A stretch of 64,000 nucleotides of DNA from Mesorhizobium norvegicum (lineage in GTDB: Bacteria > Pseudomonadota > Alphaproteobacteria > Rhizobiales > Rhizobiaceae), in contig NZ_SMYZ01000053.1 in NCBI RefSeq assembly GCF_004919685.1, positions 25,386 through 89,385 of the forward strand, written 5' to 3'. Under the pieces are notes generated by a model. That model saw nothing but the letters and a program-made list of their open reading frames with translations. It did not search any database and was not told the origin of the DNA. Shown piece by piece: positions 1-8,077 of the stretch; the stretch's first letter is position 1; each line of letters begins with the position of its first letter. Both the position numbers and the translations under genes were made by a program.

Positions 1-43
1 CAACAAGAACCGCCGTATTGAACTGAAGCTCACTGAACGTTGA
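1..43 (+). CDS. C-terminal end of an OmpA/MotB-type peptidoglycan-binding protein (partial)
   Basis: Only the last 13 codons are in the window, ending in NKNRRIELKLTER and a TGA stop. The motif NRRIELKLTER is the usual end of OmpA-like peptidoglycan-binding domains, in which NxRRIE closes the fold that grips diaminopimelate. Rhizobial proteins that end this way are often MotB/OmpA chimeras anchored in the inner membrane. The upstream part is missing, so the full architecture cannot be judged. Confidence 0.6.
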   Translation, partial: NKNRRIELKLTER

Positions 44-103
44 TCCATCATCACGCGAACTCACGCGAATTTGTTCGTCGGCTCAACTCTAGGGCGCAGA
101 TCG

Positions 104-137
104 AGGCCGGCAAGGCCTGAAAAGATTATCTTTTTTT
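104..137 (+). terminator. Possible Rho-independent terminator of the OmpA-like gene
   Basis: A short GC hairpin (AGGCC at 104-108 with GGCCT at 114-118) is followed by an A/T hairpin that runs into seven Ts at 131-137. The GC stem is short and 12 nt from the T run, so this is a weak call. Confidence 0.35.
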
Positions 138-292
138 AATTACACATTGTCGCAGGGCGGTCCTAGCTTCCCGCCCGGGCCGAGAACCGCCGGCGATGAA
201 TCCCCCTCGTCGCGACACGACGGAACCCGACGGCCCACGGCCAGAAGGCGGGCGGAACGACCGCCGCCTTCCTCTACAAGAGGAGACGCGTG

Positions 293-730
293 ATGCGCTC
301 TTTCACTCCCAAGACCTCGCTCAGAACTGCAACACTCACGGCGTTCCTCATCGCCGTTCCGCTTGCCGGCGCCTATGCCGCGGGCCATCACAACAAGGGC
401 GCTCTCGACGCGAGCGACCCGATTGACATGACTGGCCCGCGTGTCGAGGCGCTCATCGAACAGGTGCAGGGCGTCCATCAGGGTATCGTGGACGCAAGAC
501 AGGCCAACAACATTACGCCGGCCGTGGCGGAGCGTCTGGAAATGCGGACCGCCCACATCAGTCAGGCGGCCGAGAAGGTTGCCGCATCCGATCACGGCAG
601 GATACCGGCCGCGCAATACCATGACCTGCTGCGCCGCCTCGACAATGTCGACCAGCGGCTGAGGCTCGATACCGGCAGCGGTTTCCTGATGGGCGATGGC
701 GCCGACGGCGGAAGCTACCCGAACGGCTGA
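293..730 (+). CDS. Secreted hypothetical protein
   Basis: Unrecognised protein of 145 aa. The N-terminus has a basic start (MRSFTPK) and a hydrophobic stretch ending in AGAYAAG, a typical signal peptide with an AxA cleavage site near residue 29, so export to the periplasm is inferred. The mature part is hydrophilic and predicted helical, with a Gly-rich tail. The ATG at 293 has AGGAGA at 281-286 at good spacing; an in-frame GTG lies just before it at 290. The gene stands alone and is followed by a strong terminator. No cysteines or known catalytic motif were seen. Confidence 0.7.
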   Translation: MRSFTPKTSLRTATLTAFLIAVPLAGAYAAGHHNKGALDASDPIDMTGPRVEALIEQVQGVHQGIVDARQANNITPAVAERLEMRTAHISQAAEKVAASDHGRIPAAQYHDLLRRLDNVDQRLRLDTGSGFLMGDGADGGSYPNG

Positions 731-771
731 GGCCATAGTGGCTGAAACGGTCCAAGAGGAAGGGACCACCT

Positions 772-808
772 GACGCCTTCGGGAGCCAATCCCGCGGGCG
801 TCCTTTTT
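772..808 (+). terminator. Rho-independent terminator
   Basis: GACGCC (772-777) pairs with GGCGTC, and the inner TCGGGA/TCCCG strengthens the stem; five Ts follow. It ends the secreted hypothetical gene and touches the stop codon of the convergent DUF1304 gene. Confidence 0.75.
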
Positions 809-1160
809 ACCAGCCAAGCCAGACCGCGATCAGGGCAACCACCGCCGGCACGGTCTGGATGAACAGGATCTTGCGGCCGACCGTGGCCGCGCCATAGAGG
901 CCGGCAACAGCCACACACAGCAGGAAGAACAGCTTGACCTGAAAACCGGTCGCACCGAGGTAAAGCCCCCAGATGAGGCCTGCGGCAAGGAAACCGTTGT
1001 AGAGCCCCTGATTGGCGGCGAGCACCTTCGAGGCACTGGCGAATTCGGGCGTCAGATTGAAAGCCTTGTGCCCACGCGGCGTGTCCCACAGCACCATCTC
1101 GAGATAGACGATGTAGACATGGATCAAGGCCACCAGCCCGACCAGGATGTTGCCGACCAT
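807..1160 (-). CDS. DUF1304 family small membrane protein
   Basis: 117 aa with four predicted membrane helices. The N-terminal helix (NILVGLVALIHVYIVYLEM), followed by W-TPRG-K-F-LTPEF and then LAANQGLYNGFLAAGLIWGL, is the DUF1304 signature. The molecular function of the family is unknown; it is a four-helix inner-membrane protein. The length is normal for the family. The start has AAGGGGGA just upstream. The gene is transcribed alone and converges on the secreted hypothetical gene. Confidence 0.85.
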   Translation of the reverse strand: MVGNILVGLVALIHVYIVYLEMVLWDTPRGHKAFNLTPEFASASKVLAANQGLYNGFLAAGLIWGLYLGATGFQVKLFFLLCVAVAGLYGAATVGRKILFIQTVPAVVALIAVWLGW

Positions 1161-1302
1161 GTTGTTCCCCCTTCATTGGTCGCCGGCAGCATTTCATACG
1201 CGGCATTGTCCGCGCAAGGTGCATTTGCCGGACGGCATGTGAGGGTTGCCAACGCATTTGCGTTGGTGTCTTTTCGCCCCGTTCCCAATCATGGAAGCCG
1301 CC

Positions 1303-2790
1303 ATGTCCTTTCAGAAACTCGATGATCTCGGCCACAAGCTCGAAGCGCTCGAGCATGCGCTGGCCATCCTCGGCGCCGACGAGGCCACCCACATGGCCGT
1401 CGGCGGTGGCGAGAAGCGTGCCGAGGCGATGTCGGCACTGGCCGGCATGTATCACACCAGGGCAACGGCGCCGGAAATCGCCGACTGGATCGCAGCGGCC
1501 GAACAGGAAGCGTTGGGTGAAGAGCAGCGCGCCGCCGTCTCGGAACTGCGGCGGCAATACACCAACCTGACCTGCCTGCCGGTCGAATTCGTCGAACGCC
1601 AGACGACTGCGCGTATGCGTTGCGAGCAACTGTGGCGCGACCTGCGCGCCAAGAACGACTGGGCGGGCTTCCAGCCGGCACTGGAGGGCGTGGTGGCGCT
1701 GGTGCGCGAGGAGGCGGCGCTGCGTGCCGACGTGCTCGGCCTCGCCCCCTATGACGCGCTGATGGAGCAATACGATCCCGGCAACCGCACCGCCGACATC
1801 ACGCCTGCGTTCACCGACCTGAAGGCTTTCCTGAAAAGCTTTGTGCCGGAGGCGCTGGCGATCCAGGACGCGCGGCTGCGCAAGCGCCCGTTGAAGCCGC
1901 TCTCAGGCACCTATGCGATCGACCGGCAGCGCGAGCTCGGCCTTGCCATGATGGCGGCGGTCGGCTTCGACCTGACGCACGGGTCGCTGTCGGTGTCGCA
2001 CCATCCTTTCTGCGGCGGCGTGCCGAGCGACGTGCGCATCACCACCCGCTACAAGACGTCTGATTTCCTGTCGGCGCTAATGGGCGTGCTGCACGAGACC
2101 GGCCATGCGCTCTACGAACAGAACCTGCCCAAGGCATGGTCGCATTGGCCGCTCGGCAAGGCGCGCGGCATGGCCGTGCATGAAAGCCAGAGCCTGTTCG
2201 TCGAAAAGCAGCTCGGCCGCAACCCGGCCTTCTGGCGCTGGGCGCTGCCGGTGGTCGAAAAGCATCTCGGCGAAGCCTGGTCGCTCGACGACATCCTGCC
2301 GCATGTGCATCGCGTCGAGCGCGGCCTGATCCGTGTCGATGCCGACGAGGTGACCTATCCCCTGCATGTCATCCTGCGCTACGAACTGGAACAGGAGCTC
2401 GTCTCGGGCAGGCTGGAGGTGGCTGATCTGCCCGAAGCCTGGGACGCCAAGATGCGCGACTATCTCGGTCTTTCCACCATCGACAATCCGGCCGACGGGC
2501 CGATGCAGGACGTGCATTGGCCAGGGGCAGCCTTCGGCTATTTCCCCTCCTACACGCTGGGCGCGATGATGGCGGCGCAGCAATGGGCGGCGCTGACGCG
2601 GGAACACCCTTTAGCCGATGATGATCTCGCCAAAGGCAATTTCGAGGCGATCAACGACTGGCGCCGCCAAAAGATCTGGTCGCAGGCGTCACGCTGGTCG
2701 ACGCCGGACCTGCTCGAACGCGCCACCGGCGAAAAGCTCAACGCCGCGTATTTCGCCGATCACCTGAAGAACCGGTACGGGAAGGCCTGA
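1303..2790 (+). CDS. M32 family metallocarboxypeptidase (Taq/Pfu type)
   Basis: Zinc carboxypeptidase that removes C-terminal residues from peptides, probably cytoplasmic since no signal is seen. The HExxH zinc motif is present as HETGHALYEQ (about residue 264), followed by the M32 patch HESQSLFVEKQLGR, and by GVPSDVRITTRY just before it. About 495 aa is the usual family length. The ATG at 1303 (MSFQKLDD) has GGAAG six bases upstream; an in-frame ATG at 1291 is an alternative. The gene is monocistronic and divergent from the DUF1304 gene. Confidence 0.92.
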   Translation: MSFQKLDDLGHKLEALEHALAILGADEATHMAVGGGEKRAEAMSALAGMYHTRATAPEIADWIAAAEQEALGEEQRAAVSELRRQYTNLTCLPVEFVERQTTARMRCEQLWRDLRAKNDWAGFQPALEGVVALVREEAALRADVLGLAPYDALMEQYDPGNRTADITPAFTDLKAFLKSFVPEALAIQDARLRKRPLKPLSGTYAIDRQRELGLAMMAAVGFDLTHGSLSVSHHPFCGGVPSDVRITTRYKTSDFLSALMGVLHETGHALYEQNLPKAWSHWPLGKARGMAVHESQSLFVEKQLGRNPAFWRWALPVVEKHLGEAWSLDDILPHVHRVERGLIRVDADEVTYPLHVILRYELEQELVSGRLEVADLPEAWDAKMRDYLGLSTIDNPADGPMQDVHWPGAAFGYFPSYTLGAMMAAQQWAALTREHPLADDDLAKGNFEAINDWRRQKIWSQASRWSTPDLLERATGEKLNAAYFADHLKNRYGKA

Positions 2791-2807
2791 CGCAGGAGCA
2801 TTGCGTT

Positions 2808-2838
2808 TCATACCCTCAGAGCATATATTTCCGTATGA
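2808..2838. promoter_or_regulatory. Putative promoter/operator of the toxin-antitoxin pair
   Basis: TCATAC (2808-2813) and GTATGA (2833-2838) form an inverted repeat around a TATATT box (2825-2830). Its position just upstream of the antitoxin start fits autoregulation. The arms are only 6 bp. Confidence 0.4.
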
Positions 2839-2857
2839 GGAATTGAGGGAACGCATC

Positions 2858-3139
2858 GTGGGAATTTCCACTCCGAAAGAACGTGCCACCTTTTCCATCG
2901 CCGCTGAAATAAAGAACCGGCTGGAGGACGAAGTGCCGAAAAGCGAGAGATCGCGTTTCGTGGAGAAGGCAATAGATCAGGCGTTACGTGCCGTTGCGGT
3001 CAAGCGCCTTAAGAAAATGCTGGACGAGCTGCCAGGCGAATCCAGCACTCGAGGCGAGAGCACCACCGATTTCCTGCGCCTCCAGCGAATGAAGTGGGAT
3101 GGCCGCCCCTTCGACGTGCTCGAAGGCACCAAGGAATGA
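2858..3139 (+). CDS. VapB-like antitoxin
   Basis: Partner of the PIN toxin that follows. From the GTG at 2858 the product is about 93 aa. RATFSIAAEIKNRLEDEVPKSERSRFVEKAI resembles a ribbon-helix-helix antitoxin: a short strand, then two helices with SRFVEKAI. The tail, ending in FLRLQRMKWDGRPFDVLEG, would be the toxin-binding peptide. The GTG start is chosen because GAGGGA (2845-2850) sits seven bases before it; the frame stays open upstream to a TTG at 2801 with poorer spacing. Its stop overlaps the toxin start by 4 nt (ATGA). The family assignment rests on context and helix pattern. Confidence 0.7.
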   Translation: MGISTPKERATFSIAAEIKNRLEDEVPKSERSRFVEKAIDQALRAVAVKRLKKMLDELPGESSTRGESTTDFLRLQRMKWDGRPFDVLEGTKE

Positions 3140-3567
3140 TCGTCGTGGATGCTTCCGTGTTCGTGAAGCTTCTCAAGCAAGAGGAGGACAGCAAGGCCGC
3201 ACGCGATTTGGTCGATCGCATGTTGGAGCAGGGAGAAGGTTATCTCGCTCCGTCAATAGTGTTGTATGAGGCACTATCAGCCGCCTTGCATGTCGAATTG
3301 CCGCTTGCCGTAATCGGCCAGCTTTTCGATCAGTTTCGAGAGTTGGGGCTGGCAATTGAAGAGCCGACTATCCAGGATTTGGCTACAGCCGAGAAGATTG
3401 CAACGTCAGCCTCTGCTGACAAGGGCCACCCAACTCTGTTTGACAGCATCTATCATGCAATGGCGATCGAACGTGGCGGCACTTTTGTCACGGCTGACCA
3501 GCGCCATTTTGCCAAAGCCAAACAGTTTGGCAGCGTCGTCCTACTCGCGGACTGGAAGCCGGACTGA
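3136..3567 (+). CDS. PIN-domain ribonuclease toxin (VapC family)
   Basis: 143-aa PIN-domain endoribonuclease, the toxin half of a VapBC-type module. The acidic active-site positions are visible: D in IVVDASVFVKLL near the start, E in LYEALSAAL, D in TLFDSIYHAMA, and D in TADQRHF. No key residue is missing, so it should be active. The ATG overlaps the antitoxin stop, implying translational coupling. Base composition is less GC-rich than in neighbouring genes, consistent with horizontal acquisition. Its target RNA cannot be told from sequence. Confidence 0.88.
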   Translation: MIVVDASVFVKLLKQEEDSKAARDLVDRMLEQGEGYLAPSIVLYEALSAALHVELPLAVIGQLFDQFRELGLAIEEPTIQDLATAEKIATSASADKGHPTLFDSIYHAMAIERGGTFVTADQRHFAKAKQFGSVVLLADWKPD

Positions 3568-3574
3568 GCTGAGC

Positions 3575-5374
3575 TTACTCCGCCGCGCCCCTGAAAGCGC
3601 TGGCGCCGGTTTCGAACTGCAGCTTGGCCAGCCGCGCATAGATGCCGCCCTTGGCGACCAGGCTCTGATGCGTGCCTTCCTCGACGATCGAGCCGCCATC
3701 CATGACCAGGATCCTGTCGGCCTTCAGCACCGTTGCCAGGCGGTGGGCGATGACGATGGTGGTGCGGCCCTGCATCAGGCGTTCCAGCGCCATCTGCACC
3801 AGCGTCTCGCTTTCGGCGTCGAGCGCCGAGGTGGCCTCGTCGAGCAGCAGGATCGGCGCATCGCGCAGGATGGCGCGGGCGATCGCGACCCGCTGGCGCT
3901 GGCCGCCGGACAGCGTCACGCCGCGCTCGCCGACCTGGCTGTCGTAGCCCTTTTCGAGCTTGAGGATGAATTCGTCGGCAAGCGCATCCTTCGCCGCCGT
4001 CTCGATCTCGGCCTTGCTGGCTCCCGGCCGGCCAAAGCCGATATTGTCACGCGCGGTGGCGGCAAAGATGGTGACGTCCTGCGGCACGATGGCGATGCGC
4101 TCGCGGACGGAAACGGGATCGGCCTCGCGCACGTCGACGCCGTCGATCAGGATCTTGCCGGTTTCGGGATCGTAGAAGCGCAGGATCAGCGAAAAGACCG
4201 TGCTCTTGCCGGCTCCTGACGGCCCGACGATCGCCACCGTCTCGCCGGGCATGACCTGAAAGCTCAAGCCGTGCACGGCGGCGCGGTCGGGCCTTGCCGG
4301 ATAGGAGAAGGAGACATTGTCGAAGACGATCGCACCCTTGGCGACCGCAGGCAGCGGCTTCGGATCGGCCGGCGCTTGGATCGCCGGCTTCTCGGCCAGG
4401 ATCTCGGTCAGCCGTTCGGCAGCACCCGCCGCCTGCGCAAGCTCGCCCCACACTTCCGACAACGCGCCCAGCGCGCCGGCGGCGAACACCGAATAGAGCA
4501 GGAATTGGCCGAGTGTGCCCGGCGATATCGAGCCTTCGAGCACGTCGCGCGAACCGAACCACAGCACCGCCACGACGGACGAGAAGATGGTGAAAATGGC
4601 AAAGAAGGTGAGGAAGGAGCGCGCGAAGATCGAGGAGCGCGCCGCTTCGAAAGCAGCTTCCACCGCGGCCGAGAAATGCCCGGTGACCAGCTTCTCATTG
4701 GTGAAGGCCTGCAGCGTGCGCACCGCGCCGATCTGCTCGCTGGCATAGGCGGTGGCATCGGCAAGCGTATCCTGCGCCTGTCGTGACTTGCGCCGCACCG
4801 AACGGCCGAAGGCGACCAGCGGCAGCACGATGACGGGAATAGCGGCAATGACCAGGCCCGACAGTTTCGGGCTGGTGATCACCATCATCCCCACCGCACC
4901 GAGGCCGAGGATGACGTTGCGCAGCGCCACCGAAGCGGTGGCCCCGACCGCGGACTTGACCTGCGTCGTGTCGGCGGCGAGCCGCGACACGATCTCACCC
5001 GACTGGGCGGTGTCGAAGAAGGAAGGCGACAGCGTCGTGACATGGGCAAAGACATCGCGGCGGATGTCGGCGACAACGCGCTCGCCTAGCGTGATGACGA
5101 AATAGTAGCGGCCGGCCGATGCCGCCGCCAGCACGGCGGCCATCGCTACCAGGGCGGCGAAATATTCGGCGATGAAGATGGTGTTGGCCGACGAGAAACC
5201 ATGATCGATCATACGCCGTACGGCCAGCGGCAGCGCCAGCGTCGTTGCCGCGGCGATGACCAGCGAGATGACGGCGCCGATGACCAGCCTGCGATACTGC
5301 GTGATGTAAGGAAACAGGCGCCTGAGCGGCTTGAGCGAGCGCCTGCGCTCGTCTGCGCTGCTGATTTGCGCCAT
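3575..5374 (-). CDS. ABC exporter half-transporter (MsbA/BmrA-like)
   Basis: 599-aa fusion of one six-helix membrane domain (about residues 15-320) and one ATPase domain (about 340-580), expected to act as a homodimer exporting lipids or hydrophobic compounds. The ATPase has Walker A GPSGAGKST (about residue 382), signature LSGGQRQRVAIARA, Walker B ILLLDEATSALD and the H-loop IAHRLAT. A short charged N-terminus precedes helix 1, as in the MsbA-related family of alphaproteobacteria. Substrate is unknown. It ends 8 nt from the convergent VapC gene and is divergent from rpmE. Confidence 0.93.
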   Translation of the reverse strand: MAQISSADERRRSLKPLRRLFPYITQYRRLVIGAVISLVIAAATTLALPLAVRRMIDHGFSSANTIFIAEYFAALVAMAAVLAAASAGRYYFVITLGERVVADIRRDVFAHVTTLSPSFFDTAQSGEIVSRLAADTTQVKSAVGATASVALRNVILGLGAVGMMVITSPKLSGLVIAAIPVIVLPLVAFGRSVRRKSRQAQDTLADATAYASEQIGAVRTLQAFTNEKLVTGHFSAAVEAAFEAARSSIFARSFLTFFAIFTIFSSVVAVLWFGSRDVLEGSISPGTLGQFLLYSVFAAGALGALSEVWGELAQAAGAAERLTEILAEKPAIQAPADPKPLPAVAKGAIVFDNVSFSYPARPDRAAVHGLSFQVMPGETVAIVGPSGAGKSTVFSLILRFYDPETGKILIDGVDVREADPVSVRERIAIVPQDVTIFAATARDNIGFGRPGASKAEIETAAKDALADEFILKLEKGYDSQVGERGVTLSGGQRQRVAIARAILRDAPILLLDEATSALDAESETLVQMALERLMQGRTTIVIAHRLATVLKADRILVMDGGSIVEEGTHQSLVAKGGIYARLAKLQFETGASAFRGAAE

Positions 5375-5581
5375 CCCGATGTTTCCTCTAGCCGCCCTTA
5401 GGGTATGCGCCTCAATATGCGCTTGCCGCGGCCTTGTGATTCAATTCCGGCTGATGTATAGGCTCGCCGACCGTTTTAGAAGCCGTGGCTCCTCAATAGC
5501 TGCGGCTTCGAGTTTTAAAAAGGGGCGCATCGACGCAGGCTTATGCCCGTCGGCAGCGCCGGCAAGCCAGGAACCGAACCC

Positions 5582-5803
5582 ATGAAGACCGACATCCATC
5601 CCGATTACCACACCATCAAGGTCGTCATGACCGACGGCACCGAATACACGACCCGTTCGACCTGGGGCAAGGAAGGCGATACGATGAACCTCGATATCGA
5701 CCCCACCACCCACCCGGCCTGGACCGGCGGCCAGCAGACCCTGCTCGACCGCGGCGGCCGCCTGTCGAAGTTCAAGAAGCGTTTCGAAGGTTTCGGCCTC
5801 TAA
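5582..5803 (+). CDS. rpmE: 50S ribosomal protein L31
   Basis: 73-aa large-subunit protein that helps bridge the ribosomal subunits. MKTDIHPDYH at the start and GRLSKFKKRFEGF at the end are diagnostic. The CxxC pairs of the zinc-binding form are absent, so this is the zinc-independent type usual in alphaproteobacteria. The ATG at 5582 is chosen by homology to the L31 N-terminus. It has its own terminator and is divergent from the ABC exporter, with about 207 bp between them. Confidence 0.96.
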   Translation: MKTDIHPDYHTIKVVMTDGTEYTTRSTWGKEGDTMNLDIDPTTHPAWTGGQQTLLDRGGRLSKFKKRFEGFGL

Positions 5804-5828
5804 GCCCGACGACCTTTTCGCAGATCGA

Positions 5829-5855
5829 AAACCCGCCCTTGTGGCGGGTTTTTTG
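5829..5855 (+). terminator. Rho-independent terminator of rpmE
   Basis: AACCCGCC pairs with GGCGGGTT around a short loop, followed by a run of Ts. The perfect stem and poly-T tract make this a confident call. Confidence 0.9.
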
Positions 5856-5884
5856 TTGCTTCGCAGAAGGTTCCGCTTTCACCC

Positions 5885-6547
5885 CTATTCAGCCAGCAGC
5901 TCCCTGAGCGCCATGCGCTTGTAGGCGGCGACCAGCCTGTCGCCCTCCTGCCGCTCGACAGAGATCGCCAGCCGCATGGCGGCCTCGCCCATCTGCCAGA
6001 CCAGGAACGCCGTGGTTTCCAGCGCCGTCGGATCGGCCATGGGCCGTAGCCGCCTGAGCACCGCGGTGAGGAATTCGGCATTGGCGCGGCTGTCGGCGAG
6101 TTCGAGCTGGCGCAGCGCCTTGTCGGCCTGCGTGCCCGACCAGATATCGCGCATCACCGGCTCGGCCAGGAATAGCCGGTAATAGATGTCGACCAGTTCC
6201 GAAAATGCTTGGCCCAGGCCTTCGGCGTCGCCGACGCCGGCGAGCGCTGCTGAGATGCAGGCCTGGCTCTCGGCGGTGTAGCGTTCGGCCAGTGCCCAGA
6301 TGATCGCCCGCTTGTCTGGAAAGAACTGGTAAAGCGAGCCGATCGACACCCCTGCCCGTTCCGCCAACTCACCCATGCGCATGGCATCGCTGCCCTGCTC
6401 GGCAATCAGCGCCGAGGCAGCGGCCAGCATGCGCTCGACCCGCTCGCGGCTGCGCTGCTGGCTGGGCGCCCGGCGCGGCGAAGCAATCTGCTCCTGCGGG
6501 GAAACCGGCGTGGCCGTGTCTTCCATGACTGACTCCAATGCCGGCAA
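5885..6547 (-). CDS. TetR/AcrR family repressor
   Basis: 220-aa one-component regulator. The N-terminal helix-turn-helix (about residues 30-85) includes MRMGELAERAGVSIGSLYQF and FPDKRAIIWALAERY, the TetR pattern; the rest is a ligand-binding helical domain. It is divergent from an NmrA-like gene, and the 85-bp gap between them holds a long inverted repeat, so it probably represses that operon and perhaps itself. The ligand is unknown; the neighbouring genes suggest a quinone or aromatic compound, which is inference only. Confidence 0.92.
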   Translation of the reverse strand: MPALESVMEDTATPVSPQEQIASPRRAPSQQRSRERVERMLAAASALIAEQGSDAMRMGELAERAGVSIGSLYQFFPDKRAIIWALAERYTAESQACISAALAGVGDAEGLGQAFSELVDIYYRLFLAEPVMRDIWSGTQADKALRQLELADSRANAEFLTAVLRRLRPMADPTALETTAFLVWQMGEAAMRLAISVERQEGDRLVAAYKRMALRELLAE

Positions 6548-6582
6548 AATCGCTTGACTCGCAAAATACGAAGGTTTATCAC

Positions 6583-6619
6583 GTTTTGCAAATGTGAGGA
6601 TTACTCATGTTTGTAAAAC
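6583..6619. promoter_or_regulatory. Operator-like inverted repeat for the TetR regulator
   Basis: Left arm GTTTTGCAAATGTGAG (6583-6598) and right arm CTCATGTTTGTAAAAC (6604-6619) match as an inverted repeat at 13 of 16 positions around a 5-bp centre. It lies 13 bp before the NmrA-like start and between the divergent genes, as expected for a TetR operator. Confidence 0.75.
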
Positions 6620-6632
6620 AAGGGAAACCACC

Positions 6633-7466
6633 ATGAATAACCCGACACCGAAACCCATTCTGATCCTCGGCGGCACCGGCAAGACCGGCCGCCGCCTCGC
6701 CGAACGGCTGACCGCGCATGGCACGCCGGTGCGGATCGGTTCGCGCGCGGGCAGCCCACGCTTCGACTGGAAAGTCCCGGCGACCTGGGGTCCGGCCATG
6801 CAAGGCGTGAGTGCCGTTTACATCAGCTACTACCCCGACATCGCCGTGCCGGGCGCCGCCGAAGTCGTCGACGCCTTCGCCAAGCTTGCCGTGGCCAACG
6901 GTGTCACCCGGCTGGTGCTGCTGTCCGGCCGCGGCGAGACCGAAGCCCAGCGCGCCGAAGAGATGGTGAAAGCCTCGGGCGCTGACTGGACGATCCTGCG
7001 CTGCGCCTGGTTCTCGCAGAATTTCAGCGAAGGTTTTCTCGTCGAGCCCTTGCTGGAAGGCGAAGTAGCCTTGCCGGTCAGCAATGTCGGCGAGCCGTTC
7101 GTCGATGTCGACGACATCGCCGAAGCCGCCTTCGTCGCGCTGACCGAGCCAGGCCATGTCGGCCAGCTCTACGAGCTGACCGGACCGCGGCTGCTAAGCT
7201 TCGCCGACGCGGTCGCCGAGATCGCCAAGGCGGCCGGCCGCGACATCCGCTTTGTCAGGATCTCGCGTGAAGAATTCACCGCAGCGATGGCTGCGCATGA
7301 GCTGCCGCCCGAAATCGCCTGGCTGCTCAACGAGCTGTTCACCGAAGTGCTCGACGGCCGCAACGAGACGCTGACCGACGGCGTCCAGCGCGTGCTCGGC
7401 CGTGCGCCGAAAGACTTTTCCGCTTACGCAACCGAAACCGCCGCCACCGGCATCTGGAGCAACTGA
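6633..7466 (+). CDS. NAD(P)-binding NmrA-like oxidoreductase
   Basis: 277-aa Rossmann-fold protein of the NmrA/atypical SDR group. The N-terminus ILILGGTGKTGRRLAERL carries the GGxGxxG dinucleotide motif. Related proteins act as NAD(P)H:quinone reductases, redox sensors or steps in aromatic metabolism. The ATG at 6633 follows AGGGAA with 6-nt spacing. The next gene starts one base after the stop, so the two form an operon under the divergent TetR gene. The usual SDR YxxxK is not obvious, as is common in NmrA-like proteins. Confidence 0.88.
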   Translation: MNNPTPKPILILGGTGKTGRRLAERLTAHGTPVRIGSRAGSPRFDWKVPATWGPAMQGVSAVYISYYPDIAVPGAAEVVDAFAKLAVANGVTRLVLLSGRGETEAQRAEEMVKASGADWTILRCAWFSQNFSEGFLVEPLLEGEVALPVSNVGEPFVDVDDIAEAAFVALTEPGHVGQLYELTGPRLLSFADAVAEIAKAAGRDIRFVRISREEFTAAMAAHELPPEIAWLLNELFTEVLDGRNETLTDGVQRVLGRAPKDFSAYATETAATGIWSN

Positions 7467-7467
7467 G

Positions 7468-7944
7468 ATGACCAAGCTTCTTCCCACCCTCACCATCATT
7501 GCCGCAATCGGCTCGGGTCTGGTCGGCGGCGTGTTCTTCGCCTTTTCCAACTTCATCATGGCGGCGCTTGCCCGACTGCCCGTCCCAAGCGGCATCGCCG
7601 CGATGAATTCGATCAACATCACGGTGATCACCCCGACCTTCATGACCGCGCTTTTCGGCACCGGCCTGCTCTGTATGGTGCTTATCGCCGCCGCCATCAT
7701 GGGCTGGAGCCAGTCCGGCTCGTACTGGCTGCTTGCCGGCGCGGTGATCTATCTGATCGGCAGCCCGATCGTGACCATGGTCTTCAATGTGCCTCTCAAT
7801 GATGCGCTCGCAGCCGTCGACCCCGCCAGCAGCAATGGCGCCGCCGTGTGGGCGAACCATTTGAGCCAATGGGTGATGTGGAACCACGTCCGCACCATCA
7901 CCGCCATCGTGGCGATGGCCTGCTTTATCTTCGCATTGCTCTAG
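7468..7944 (+). CDS. DUF1772 / anthrone oxygenase-like membrane protein
   Basis: 158 aa with four predicted membrane helices. The N-terminal helix ending in GGVFFAFSNFIMAAL, the central NSINITVITPTFM, and NVPLNDAL followed by WNHVRTITAI are typical of DUF1772 proteins, a family that includes fungal anthrone oxygenases. In bacteria the role is not established. It starts one base after the NmrA-like stop, so it is co-translated with it. With an NAD(P)-dependent partner and a TetR regulator, a response to a redox-active aromatic is plausible but unproven. Confidence 0.85.
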   Translation: MTKLLPTLTIIAAIGSGLVGGVFFAFSNFIMAALARLPVPSGIAAMNSINITVITPTFMTALFGTGLLCMVLIAAAIMGWSQSGSYWLLAGAVIYLIGSPIVTMVFNVPLNDALAAVDPASSNGAAVWANHLSQWVMWNHVRTITAIVAMACFIFALL

Positions 7945-7947
7945 AAA

Positions 7948-8015
7948 GCAATTCCAGGAAAAGTGTGAAGCGGTTTTCCCGGGAAAAGCGCGCAGCGCTT
8001 TCCCTTGGGAATTGC
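7948..8015. repeat. Rhizobial intergenic palindromic repeat
   Basis: GCAATTCC (7948-7955) faces GGAATTGC (8008-8015), with an inner TTTTCCCGGGAAAA palindrome. The pattern GGAAAAGTGTG...GGTTTTCC is a dispersed intergenic element common in Rhizobiales. Confidence 0.75.
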
Positions 8016-8035
8016 GTCAAACAAAGCAGTCGACG

Positions 8036-8077
8036 AAACGCAAAAGGACCCCGCTCAGGCGGGGTCCTTTTGCGTTT
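8036..8077. terminator. Strong bidirectional terminator
   Basis: A perfect 19-bp stem (8036-8054 with 8059-8077) around the loop TCAG has an A-rich left flank and T-rich right flank, so it can work on both strands. It serves the DUF1772 operon and the convergent SelW-like gene. The stop codon of the latter lies in the loop and its last codons lie in the stem. Confidence 0.88.
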
